Positions 1 to 7,189 of a DNA stretch of 42,142 nucleotides are shown here, in pieces. A model generated the notes under the pieces. It was not told where the DNA came from. It did no database searches and saw only the letters and a program-made list of their open reading frames with translations. Origin of the DNA: RGIG4140 sp045635565. GTDB lineage: Bacteria; Pseudomonadota; Alphaproteobacteria; CAAHEQ01; UBA3637. The position numbers and the translations under genes are program-made. The DNA lies in assembly GCA_045635565.1 (NCBI GenBank), contig JAZTVX010000016.1:1-42142 (forward strand), given 5' to 3'. Each line of letters begins with the position of its first letter. Within the stretch, counting starts at the first letter, position 1.

Positions 1-1
1 C

Positions 2-192
2 TTCTCTTAAAAAAACGTGTCAAAAAAAGGTACGTTTTTTTGACGCTTTTTTTTGATGAACGGGGTGTGGTGCTACGGAAGTAAAAAAGATATAAAAATC
101 AGATGATTACATTTTTTAGTTGACAAGAGGTATTTCGCATAATAATATGGGAAAAATAACGTACCTTTTTTTGACACGTTTTTTAAAGAGAA
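2..192 (+). repeat. Invertible-promoter element, copy A
   Basis: A 191-bp element bounded by 35-bp inverted repeats at 2-36 and 158-192 that match at 34 of 35 positions and share a GGTACGTT inner edge. The 121 bp between them hold a consensus promoter reading rightward: TTGACA at 120-125, a 17-bp spacer, TAATAT at 143-148. The sequence is about 95% identical to the reverse complement of 41169-41359. Size, repeat length and internal promoter match the invertible promoters that Mpi flips in Bacteroides fragilis, and an Mpi-like recombinase lies at 4847-5452. The promoter points away from the left window edge, where by analogy with copy B a regulated gene should start. That gene is not visible here. 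Structure is seen directly; invertibility is inferred. Confidence 0.8.
120..148 (+). promoter_or_regulatory. Sigma70-type promoter inside element A
   Basis: TTGACA at 120-125 and TAATAT at 143-148 are separated by exactly 17 bp. The -10 box runs into ATGGGAAAAATAACGTACC (147-165), which leads into the right inverted repeat. Transcription would go rightward into the terminator hairpin at 229-254 and then towards the 3' end of a minus-strand gene, so no gene is served in this orientation. Confidence 0.75.
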
Positions 193-228
193 TATATTGA
201 TTTTTAAGACTTATTTTTGAATAGGTTC

Positions 229-254
229 TGTCCTTTTGTAAAGGGCATTTTTTT
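229..254 (+). terminator. Terminator facing the element A promoter
   Basis: The stem TGTCCTTT/AAAGGGCA with a 3-base loop is followed by seven Ts. It sits about 80 bp downstream of the outward promoter of element A and would stop transcription in the present orientation. Copy B has a hairpin of different sequence in the same relative place (41107-41138). Confidence 0.55.
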
Positions 255-429
255 ATCATTTTTTGTATGTTTGAGATGCAAAAACAATTTGCTTTTCTGT
301 TTTTTATGATTAAAAATTATACCATTACGAATGTTTTTTGCAACAGCAGAGGATAAGGAATATCCCCCTTGTCAAAAATAAAAAAGGAAGAATAGTCTGC
401 TGATTAAACCTAAAAATAATCAGACACAT

Positions 430-1248
430 TTATTCCTGACCCTTTTGTTTAGATAAAGAATATGTGATAAAATTTTGAACTGACTTGTTTTGAAAAACAA
501 CCATTCTATTTGTCAATACGGATAAATCAGTATCATTTAATCGAGCACCGAAACAGACCAAATCCTGACATGTAACAGAAAGTAAATCATAATTTCTTGT
601 TTGAAGCGGACAAGCATTAAGACGCTGGATAATATAATAAAGAGGAGTATGTCCAGCTGTATTCGTTTGATTGATGTTTACATGTTGCTGATGGAATGTG
701 AAAATTATATCCGTTAATTGACACGGACAGCCGTTTTGAGCAAAATCCGTTAAAACCGTTTCCCCATCAGCATAAATTTTATGCAAATTATCTTGGTGGG
801 TTACTTCAATCAATGGAACGGCAAACGCATTTAAATGATAAGCATGTCTTTTTAAAGGGGTTTCCCCAAAATGATTAACACAATTTGCATTCGCTCCTTT
901 GTGAAGTAAATATGCCCCCAAAAGGCAACAATGATGCATTGCTCCTAAATAATGTAGCAATGTATTCCCGTATTCATCCGTCGTATTGATATCAATCTGA
1001 CTTCTATCAGAAAAAATCCCTTGCCTGATAAGTGATATATCTTCATCAGGGTTAATCAATTGAAAAAGACGTGTGTCCTCTATTGAAAAACCGTTTGTTG
1101 CCAAATAAAATAATTCTTCTGTCGGCGTATCAAAAATCACTTTTTCATTCTTCGTATGATAATTGATATGTGATAAAATTTCTTCAACGGCTTTATTGAT
1201 TTCTTCTGCCGATGAAAAAAATATGTCCGGCGTTTCATTTTTTAACAT
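430..1248 (-). CDS. Ankyrin-repeat protein, 272 aa
   Basis: Ankyrin units are visible in the middle and C-terminal parts: YGNTLLHYLGAMHH followed by a LLHKGANANCVNHFGETPL segment, then GETVLTDFAQNG and NQTNTAGHTPLYYII. These are the G-x-TPLH cores and loop positions of the family, which binds other proteins. There is no signal peptide or membrane segment, so the protein is probably cytoplasmic or an effector. The ribosome-binding site is weak (GAGA). A hairpin with CTGATTA arms at about 395-425 may end the transcript. It converges on the outward transcript of element A. The partner and role are unknown. Confidence 0.75.
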   Translation of the reverse strand: MLKNETPDIFFSSAEEINKAVEEILSHINYHTKNEKVIFDTPTEELFYLATNGFSIEDTRLFQLINPDEDISLIRQGIFSDRSQIDINTTDEYGNTLLHYLGAMHHCCLLGAYLLHKGANANCVNHFGETPLKRHAYHLNAFAVPLIEVTHQDNLHKIYADGETVLTDFAQNGCPCQLTDIIFTFHQQHVNINQTNTAGHTPLYYIIQRLNACPLQTRNYDLLSVTCQDLVCFGARLNDTDLSVLTNRMVVFQNKSVQNFITYSLSKQKGQE

Positions 1249-1362
1249 GGATATCTCTATTCACTAACCTGTTTTTCTGACTTCTTTCAATGAATATAAC
1301 ACATTATCCCTCTTTTGTCAAAAGGCGAATTGATCGTGTATCCGATAATAAAAAAATAAAAT

Positions 1363-1558
1363 AACATAACATATTATAAAATATCAGAAGATTATATCTT
1401 TCGTTATGGGTGTGGCAATGGTGGAAAAGAAACAAAAACATGTGCTATTCATGAAACAGGGTATTGGATTGCTTTAATCGGTGAAATTTGATGACGGAAC
1501 AGTTAATTATCGTCGTCGAGATTATAAACCTCACGCCGTGTGTAAGGATTCAAAATAA
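1363..1558 (+). pseudogene. Frameshifted remnant of a small Cys-containing protein
   Basis: The 378-bp gap between the ankyrin gene and the pilin-like gene holds an open frame reading DYIFRYGCGNGGKETKTC and on to GYWIALIGE, ending at TGA near 1490. A second frame then continues as KFDDGTVNYRRRDYKPHAVC to TAA near 1558. Joined by one frameshift, they read like the tail of a secreted Cys-containing protein. No start codon with a ribosome-binding site is evident. I read it as a gene remnant; the parent family is not recognised. Confidence 0.35.
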
Positions 1559-1626
1559 AAAAGGATTGCTATTTATCATTATTTTGATTAAACTAACCAA
1601 GATTTAATCAATTTCATGGGGACAAA

Positions 1627-2958
1627 ATGAAGACAACCACACAATCACAGTTTGGACGGAGTATGCTTGAAATTTTGGGTGTACTGTCTGTTATTGGTGT
1701 TTTAACGATGGCAGGAATTTCCGGATATCAATACGCTTTACAAAAGCAACGAGCCAATACTGTTGTTCATGAAGCCCATTTGGCTCGTGTCGATGCATTA
1801 GGGATTGATGGGGAACGTCGTAATTGGGAAGTGGTTCGGTTTCACCCTAAAAGTGGTTATGTCATGTTATCCAGCAAAGATGAAGATGGAGATATTTTTG
1901 TCCGTATAGAACAGGTCGAACAACAAATCTGTCGGTTAATGGTTCCATTAGGAGGGCATAATAAAATGCGTTTTTTTCGGGCATTAAATATAGAAGAAAC
2001 GGAATGGGAGGAAATATTTGTTTGTCCAAATGAACCGATTGACATTATTGTTTCTTTTAATAACGGCAGTATCCCCGGCAAAAATTGCACAATGCATGAA
2101 GAATGTCAAAATGCCCATGGGGGGTATTGTGATATGGAAAAACAGATTTGTGCTCAATGTCCGGAAGATACAGAATTAAATCCGTCTAAAACGGTATGTA
2201 ATCCGATTTGTGATATGGAAGAAGAAACAAATTGTTGGTTAGATGAAGTCCGATGGTGTTGTCCCAACACACAAATTTGTGGTCAAAATCCGAATGAATG
2301 TGTTGAATCAGATGGTTTCTGTGAATATCGGTTAGACCAATCGGAAATATCGGTATCTGCTGAATGTATTTATGAAGTTTTGCCGACTGATGATACACGT
2401 CAAGCCGATTGCTGGTACACGATTCCGACGTTAACCGAAGGTTCGATTTTAACACTGCAAGAAGGAAAAGGGTGTAATCAAAATCGATACTGTCTGCTCA
2501 AGTCAGAAAACAATAATTGTACCGGCAATATTGATAAGGCAAAAACAGGCGTTGTTTACGGTACCTGTGTTGAAAAAAGTGAAAGTTCCTCCGAATGTGG
2601 TATTAAAAATCCGGATACGCCTGCGATGAGAGAAATTAAAGGGTGTCTTAATAATCGATATTGCTTGTTAAAATACAAAGATATGTCATGTGGAACGGAA
2701 GTCCCCAAAGACCATGTCGGAAAAATATATGGCACTTGTGCTGAAAAGAGTGAAAGCAGTGCAACATGTTCTCCCAATATAACGACTATTGAAGGAATTA
2801 TGTCACCGATTATTCCATGTCCACAAACACAGTATTGTTATTTAAACTATTCATCAAAAGGGTGTACCAACACCGTTGGCTCCAAAGGGTCTAATCCGTT
2901 TTATGGTTTATGTTTAGATAAAGACACGAATAAATTGGTTTGTCCGACGACAAAATAA
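1627..2958 (+). CDS. Type IV pilin-like cysteine-rich surface protein
   Basis: 443 aa. The N-terminus is a class III (prepilin) signal: a short leader ending in FG, then RSMLE with Glu at mature position 5, then a hydrophobic helix (ILGVLSVIGVLTMAG). Prepilin peptidase would cut after Gly10. The rest is rich in cysteine: a CxxxxEC...YCDMEKQICAQC region near residues 155-180, then three related units of about 50 aa near residues 280-440, each with a NRYCLLK or QYCYLN core and a later YGTC or YGLC. This suggests disulphide-bonded surface repeats on a pseudopilin-type stem. The start follows a GGGGACAA ribosome-binding site, and a strong terminator lies just downstream. The incomplete gene at 41397 has the same leader design. 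The assembly machinery is not in this window. Confidence 0.8.
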   Translation: MKTTTQSQFGRSMLEILGVLSVIGVLTMAGISGYQYALQKQRANTVVHEAHLARVDALGIDGERRNWEVVRFHPKSGYVMLSSKDEDGDIFVRIEQVEQQICRLMVPLGGHNKMRFFRALNIEETEWEEIFVCPNEPIDIIVSFNNGSIPGKNCTMHEECQNAHGGYCDMEKQICAQCPEDTELNPSKTVCNPICDMEEETNCWLDEVRWCCPNTQICGQNPNECVESDGFCEYRLDQSEISVSAECIYEVLPTDDTRQADCWYTIPTLTEGSILTLQEGKGCNQNRYCLLKSENNNCTGNIDKAKTGVVYGTCVEKSESSSECGIKNPDTPAMREIKGCLNNRYCLLKYKDMSCGTEVPKDHVGKIYGTCAEKSESSATCSPNITTIEGIMSPIIPCPQTQYCYLNYSSKGCTNTVGSKGSNPFYGLCLDKDTNKLVCPTTK

Positions 2959-2981
2959 ATGTGAAAAAATCTCCCAAGAAC

Positions 2982-3009
2982 AAAAAACCACCTGTAACGG
3001 TGGTTTTTT
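2982..3009. terminator. Bidirectional terminator between convergent genes
   Basis: AAAAAACCACC and GGTGGTTTTTT flank a 6-base loop, so the hairpin has Ts on both strands. It lies between the pilin-like gene and the convergent gene at 3028-3420 and can serve both. Confidence 0.85.
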
Positions 3010-3027
3010 AACTGATGAAAATCAAAA

Positions 3028-3420
3028 TTAGTAACAAAATGCCCGAATGTTATTTGCTGAACGACCGTTGGCGGCAACGCTTCCGTTTTGTAACTGAACA
3101 GCATAAGCCTTTTCGGTACCGGATGCAATAGAAGTCCATACGGCAATCAACCCACTGACAGCAGCATTTAAATTTTCGCATTTACTTCCAATTGATTCAC
3201 GATCACAAGCATCTTTTATTGTTACTAAACGCCTGTTTTGTGATTGGCACCAATTAAAAGCACTCCACCAATTCATCCCAAAAGAACTCATGCAATAATA
3301 GTGCGTATTTTTACCGGGAATTTCGATACCACTTTCGCACTTTGGCGGTGTTGTATCTTCGGCAAAAGAGATATTTGGCACAATTATTGACAGAGCAATT
3401 ATCAATAATATTTTTTTCAT
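3028..3420 (-). CDS. Small secreted protein with a Trp/Cys-rich domain
   Basis: 130 aa. A Sec signal peptide (MKKILLIIALSIIVPNISFA) is followed by a mature part of about 110 aa with six cysteines. The NWWSAFNWCQSQNRRLVTI core resembles the WWSA/F-x-W-C-x-x-x-x-R-L stretch of C-type-lectin-like folds, but this is motif-level similarity only. A GGGGG ribosome-binding site precedes the start. It is convergent with the pilin-like gene and shares its terminator. A periplasmic or surface location is likely; ligand and role are unknown. Confidence 0.65.
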   Translation of the reverse strand: MKKILLIIALSIIVPNISFAEDTTPPKCESGIEIPGKNTHYYCMSSFGMNWWSAFNWCQSQNRRLVTIKDACDRESIGSKCENLNAAVSGLIAVWTSIASGTEKAYAVQLQNGSVAANGRSANNIRAFCY

Positions 3421-3730
3421 ATTTCCCCCATTTGTTTACTTCAATGGGTTGAATGTACTCTTTTTTGATATTGAAATCAAGTGCTGATTGGTGGGTTTAG
3501 AAAGGTAGAATAGCGTTTTTTATAGACTTACTTTAAAAAAGTTGTATATTTATTGATGTAACATTTTGTTTTACATATATTTTATAACATAAGAAACGTT
3601 GTTTGGTAACAAGGTTAAAATGTACCATAAACAACATACCACGGGTAATTGATTTTTACAATCAATCACCCGTGGCAATTGTTACATTCAGTTCAAAAAG
3701 GTTAATAGATTTTTGAAACCTATATATTCT
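3421..3730. other. Intergenic region with a 16-bp palindrome
   Basis: This 310-bp gap contains an inverted repeat with arms at 3639-3654 and 3660-3675 (CCACGGGTAATTGATT, one mismatch, 5-base loop). It lacks a T-run on either strand, so it is not a standard terminator. It lies just past the stop of the minus-strand gene at 3731. It could be an mRNA-stabilising 3' hairpin or a protein-binding site. No gene is visible in the rest. Confidence 0.6.
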
Positions 3731-4780
3731 CTATCTGAATATATCTTGTTTATCTACACCAAAATGTTTATTTTGCATTGAAGATTCAGATTCATTTTGT
3801 GGATTTAAATTAACCTTTTCTGCCACTTGTTCTAAAGTTGTTCCGGACAACACTTCCTTCCACTGTTTAGAACCATTGATATAATCTTGACATTCTTTTT
3901 TGAGTTGAGGGTTATCACCGGCCTTTACATCTTTCATCATCGTTTGCACCAGTTCAACAGCTTCCGGCGTAATATTGTCTTTCAATAAATCCATTGTCCG
4001 TACAACTTGGTTAGGATAACCAGCCAATCCAATTTTTTTTGATATATCATACCCTATGCTTTTTAATTGTTCATATTGTCTGACATTTTCGGGATATAGC
4101 CTATTAACAACAAATTTCAACTTCTTATCCACTTCTATCGAGCGTGTGAGGGCTTTAGCACTCAATCCACACTTATGCAAGAGCTTGTTTGCCTCCATAG
4201 AACGTACAGATGGCTCCAATTTTCTGTCCTTTAAGTCTTCTATATGGTGCTTATACATACCTTCCGGTTCTTCAAAAATGCGTTTAATATCCGGATGTGC
4301 CTCCAAATATGCTTGATTTTGCCGATTAAAATCAGGGTTATTATTATCCATCATCAACTGATAGGCAACTTCTAATTTTCCGCGTGTTTCAGGAGATATT
4401 TCTCCGTCATTTATGTCAATTTCTTGCAAAACAGCTAAAGCAGGATTTTGATTTTTATATGGCATTGAAGCATCATATCCCATACCTTTCAGCATATTAT
4501 ATTGGGCAATACTTAATGGCAAAAAATTCTGAGGATTTTGTGTTAACAATCCACGTTCCCGCAGTTCTTCAAAAGTTTCACGAGCCAACTCTCTGGACCC
4601 CGTCGTTGCAACCGAATTATTATCGCTAAATTCCCAAAATAAGCGATTTTCTAAATCTTGTGGGTTTTCCGAGTTTTGATGCATTTCAAGCAAAATATCA
4701 GATACCTGCTCAATATCACCATCATATTCTTGTAGAAATGAGCGAAAATAATTATCAGATAACATATCTTTTAAATCCAT
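3731..4780 (-). CDS. Unknown helical protein with two internal repeats
   Basis: 349 aa from the ATG at 4780, chosen because AGAAGGAG lies 7 bp upstream; a longer frame begins at 4810. No family is recognised. Two related units can be seen: QYNMLKGMGYDAS followed by ISPETRGKLEVAYQLMMD and AYLEAHPDIKRIFEE, then QYEQLKSIGYDIS followed by ITPEAVELVQTMMKD and DYINGSKQWKEVL. The protein is acidic, probably all-helical, and has no signal or membrane segment. It lies 66 bp downstream of the recombinase gene on the same strand, so the two may be cotranscribed. A link to inversion control is conceivable but unsupported. Confidence 0.6.
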   Translation of the reverse strand: MDLKDMLSDNYFRSFLQEYDGDIEQVSDILLEMHQNSENPQDLENRLFWEFSDNNSVATTGSRELARETFEELRERGLLTQNPQNFLPLSIAQYNMLKGMGYDASMPYKNQNPALAVLQEIDINDGEISPETRGKLEVAYQLMMDNNNPDFNRQNQAYLEAHPDIKRIFEEPEGMYKHHIEDLKDRKLEPSVRSMEANKLLHKCGLSAKALTRSIEVDKKLKFVVNRLYPENVRQYEQLKSIGYDISKKIGLAGYPNQVVRTMDLLKDNITPEAVELVQTMMKDVKAGDNPQLKKECQDYINGSKQWKEVLSGTTLEQVAEKVNLNPQNESESSMQNKHFGVDKQDIFR

Positions 4781-4846
4781 ACTTAATCTCCTTCTGATTA
4801 GTATATACACAATTGGTATGGTACCACTCTTTTAATCAAAAAGCAA

Positions 4847-5452
4847 TTAAAAGTTTGAACAGATACATTCACAAATAAACTTATTTAAGGTTTTGATATC
4901 AACTTTAAGGATTTGGGCAATTTTGTTTTTAGAGACATTCTTTTCCAACAGGTCTTTAATTTGAAAGACTTTATTATCTAATTTATATTTTTGATTTTTC
5001 TTCCCCTTTGGTCTGCCTAAAACTTTTCCTTCATTTTGAAGTCGTTTTAAGGCTTCTGTGGTTCGTTGAGAAATTAAATCTCTCTCAATTTCAGCAGATA
5101 AACCAAAGGCAAATGCTAAAACCTTACTTTCTATTGTTTTTCCAAGACGATAATGGTCTTTAATCGTCCAAACCTGACAATCAATACTCATACAATGGTG
5201 TAAAATACTCATCACTTGCAACAAATTCCTACCTAGTCTGGACAGTTCGGTAGCGATGACAATATCATCGCTTTTGATTTGCTTTAGAAGTTTTCCGAGT
5301 TTGCGTTTTTTTAATTCTTTTGTCGCACTGATAGTTTCCGTTATCCATTTATCAATGACCATCTTGTTGTTAATACAAAATTGTTCAATTTCGAACTTTT
5401 GATTTTCAGTGGTTTGTTTGTCTGTTGAAACTCTGATATATCCGTAAATCAT
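4847..5452 (-). CDS. Mpi-type serine DNA invertase
   Basis: 201 aa from the ATG at 5452, which has AAGGA 7-8 bp upstream; the longer frame to 5542 runs into its own promoter. The small serine recombinase fold is clear: MIYGYIRVSTDKQ with the nucleophile Ser, then ATELSRLGRNLLQ, then a GLSAEIERDLISQRT helix with its Arg residues, then VLGRPKGKKN leading to a C-terminal helix-turn-helix (KNKIAQILKVDIKTL). From memory it aligns closely along its length with Bacteroides fragilis Mpi, which flips many distant promoters, including a shared LAFAFGLSAEIER stretch and QVWTIKD. Such enzymes act on short inverted sites. The two 191-bp elements at the window ends are the obvious targets. It is divergent from the gene at 5711. 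Confidence 0.88.
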   Translation of the reverse strand: MIYGYIRVSTDKQTTENQKFEIEQFCINNKMVIDKWITETISATKELKKRKLGKLLKQIKSDDIVIATELSRLGRNLLQVMSILHHCMSIDCQVWTIKDHYRLGKTIESKVLAFAFGLSAEIERDLISQRTTEALKRLQNEGKVLGRPKGKKNQKYKLDNKVFQIKDLLEKNVSKNKIAQILKVDIKTLNKFICECICSNF

Positions 5453-5523
5453 ATTGTATTCCTTTCTTGTATATTTATTAAGAAAACAATAGTTTACTGG
5501 ATAAATGGGTATAGGAAATAAAA

Positions 5524-5569
5524 GGTACGTTATTTTTCCCATACTATAGCATACTTTTGTATTTTACAA
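5524..5569 (-). promoter_or_regulatory. Recombinase promoter carrying the element edge motif
   Basis: On the minus strand TTGTAA (5564-5569), a 17-bp spacer and TAGTAT (5541-5546) form a promoter. It runs directly into ATGGGAAAAATAACGTACC (5524-5542), identical to the sequence after the -10 box in elements A and B. An extended -10 reading (TGC-TATAGT) is also possible. The site would lie over the transcription start, which suits autoregulation by the recombinase. Confidence 0.65.
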
Positions 5570-5650
5570 GAAGTTTTTTGTTTTTCCTTGTTTTTATTAT
5601 CTTTTTATAAAAAACATCCGGTTTAAGTATTTTTATAATTTTTATTCCAT

Positions 5651-5675
5651 AAATAACGTACGTTATTTTTCCCAT
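5651..5675. promoter_or_regulatory. Second ACGTTATTTTTCCCAT site with perfect palindrome
   Basis: AAATAACGTACGTTATTT (5651-5668) is a perfect 18-bp palindrome continuing into TTCCCAT. It repeats, in the same orientation and 133 bp away, the site at 5524-5542. It lies upstream of the gene at 5711. The ACGTACGT core resembles the core remembered for Mpi sites in Bacteroides. Probable recombinase or repressor binding site. Confidence 0.5.
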
Positions 5676-5710
5676 TTGATTAAATAAAAGAACGATAAAG
5701 GAGATAAATC

Positions 5711-6376
5711 ATGATAGACTTAACCAAAGAACAATATCAAAAGTTTGGCAAAGATTTTCTAGACTTTTATATGAAAAACGGATTTGGAAACAAATCTAAA
5801 TCAGATATAGAATCATATATGTATCATCTATTAGTAAATATCGGCATCATAGATAATTTTAAATCCCCGTTAACAATTGCAAAAAAATTAAATATATCTC
5901 CGACAAATATAGCCAAATATGAAAAATGGCGATATGTTCATGGATGTGTGGAAAATAAAGATTTAGACAGACAACTAAAAGACATCATCCAACAAAATAT
6001 CGAGCAGGAAAGTTTTATTATAAGTCGAGGGAAAGTCACTTTGACACTTTATAATTCTGCTGTAAAATTGCATCTTGAAGAATTGTTACAAGAAAGTGGC
6101 TGTAATTATGACTGCTCTTTTTCTTCTAATAATATCTCTTTAACACCAAAGGCTCTTTTAACATTGGCATCCAAATGGAATTGTGATTTTAAAAAAGCAT
6201 TAGATGAATATATTAACAGTGCGCAACCTGTTAATGCAGAAACTCAGATAATCATTAACAATATTTCAACCGCACGAGAACAGCCCGAAAATAAATGGTT
6301 TAAACTTACGGAAGTATTAATTCAATCAGTCACATCAGAAGCGTTGAAATTCTTATTAATGAAAACATTTGGATAA
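5711..6376 (+). CDS. Unknown 221-aa protein with putative HTH
   Basis: A good ribosome-binding site (AAGGAGATAAATC) precedes the start. No family is recognised. A segment near residues 55-70 (SPLTIAKKLNISPTNIAKYE) has helix-turn-helix spacing, so the protein may bind DNA. The middle part (FIISRGKVTLTLYNSAVKL) looks like a strand-rich module and the C-terminus is helical. It is divergent from the Mpi-like recombinase and shares the regulatory region with the two ACGTTATTTTTCCCAT sites. A role as regulator or recombination partner is a guess from position. The next gene follows after 13 bp. Confidence 0.6.
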   Translation: MIDLTKEQYQKFGKDFLDFYMKNGFGNKSKSDIESYMYHLLVNIGIIDNFKSPLTIAKKLNISPTNIAKYEKWRYVHGCVENKDLDRQLKDIIQQNIEQESFIISRGKVTLTLYNSAVKLHLEELLQESGCNYDCSFSSNNISLTPKALLTLASKWNCDFKKALDEYINSAQPVNAETQIIINNISTAREQPENKWFKLTEVLIQSVTSEALKFLLMKTFG

Positions 6377-6389
6377 AAGGAGAACAACA

Positions 6390-7019
6390 ATGACAAAACA
6401 AGAAATCTCAAATAAATTTTTAAAAATATTTTTACCGTTTGTAGCAGTTTGTGTAATTTTTTCTTGTACATTTCATACACAAAAAACATATACAGAAAGT
6501 GAAGTAAAACAATGCAGTAAAGATAAATATTTGACTTGTGATTTTAATGAAAAGTTAATAACTGGTATAGTAAAAAAGTATAATCAAGATAAAACATTGA
6601 TAATGGAACGCACCCTTAAAAACGGAAAAGAAGATGGTCCTTTTAAAACATATTTTGAAAATGGTCAAATACAAGTTGACGGATTTTCCAAAGATGGTCA
6701 AAAACATGGAAATTGGAAAATTTATTCTAGCAACGGAAGATTACTAGGTGAAAGCGAACTTAAAAACGGAGAGGTAAATGGTCTTGTAAAAGAATACTAT
6801 CCAAATGGAGCGTTGGAATCGGAAAATATGTTTAAAAATGGGAAAAAAGATGGTCATACAAAAGTATACTATGAAAATGGTCAAATAGAAGTAGAAGGCT
6901 TTTTTGAAAATGGACAACCTCATGGCATTTTTAAATCTTATCAGAAAAATGGCAAATTAAAATCAAAAGCAATATTTAAAAACGGAAACCAAATTTCAAT
7001 ACAGAAATTTAGTGAATAG
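6390..7019 (+). CDS. MORN-repeat lipoprotein
   Basis: 209 aa from the ATG at 6390, which has AAAAGGAG ahead of it. A hydrophobic N-terminus ends in VIFSC, a plausible lipobox (Cys about residue 28). The rest is about seven short units of the MORN_2/YwqK type, with YYENGQIEVEG and FKNGKKDG-like cores (residues 65-205). Such repeats form extended beta-strand rods. It is probably membrane-anchored, in the inner or outer membrane. The same repeat type forms the C-terminus of the large protein at 7190-10564, so the two may act together or be related by duplication. Confidence 0.75.
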   Translation: MTKQEISNKFLKIFLPFVAVCVIFSCTFHTQKTYTESEVKQCSKDKYLTCDFNEKLITGIVKKYNQDKTLIMERTLKNGKEDGPFKTYFENGQIQVDGFSKDGQKHGNWKIYSSNGRLLGESELKNGEVNGLVKEYYPNGALESENMFKNGKKDGHTKVYYENGQIEVEGFFENGQPHGIFKSYQKNGKLKSKAIFKNGNQISIQKFSE

Positions 7020-7189
7020 AGAAAAAACACGGAACATTTAAACAATTCTAGGAAAAAAATATATTTAACAGTAGATGTTGAGCCACGAGAATTCAAAGAA
7101 GATTAGCATCTATACATTGATCAAAATAGCAGCAAATTTAGTTTCAATATTTGTTAGATATACATTGAAAGGACAAAAGGATTATGATT

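Noticed and set aside
2..192. Reading the 191-bp elements as MITEs or IS ends
   Set aside because: No target-site duplication can be seen at the ends, the element holds a precise outward promoter, and copy B sits directly before a gene with an Mpi-like enzyme nearby. A switch explains more, though a MITE origin is not excluded.
5524..5675. Region between the recombinase and the gene at 5711 as a third invertible segment
   Set aside because: The two motif copies are in the same orientation and lack the 35-bp inverted repeats, so inversion is not expected from the visible sites.
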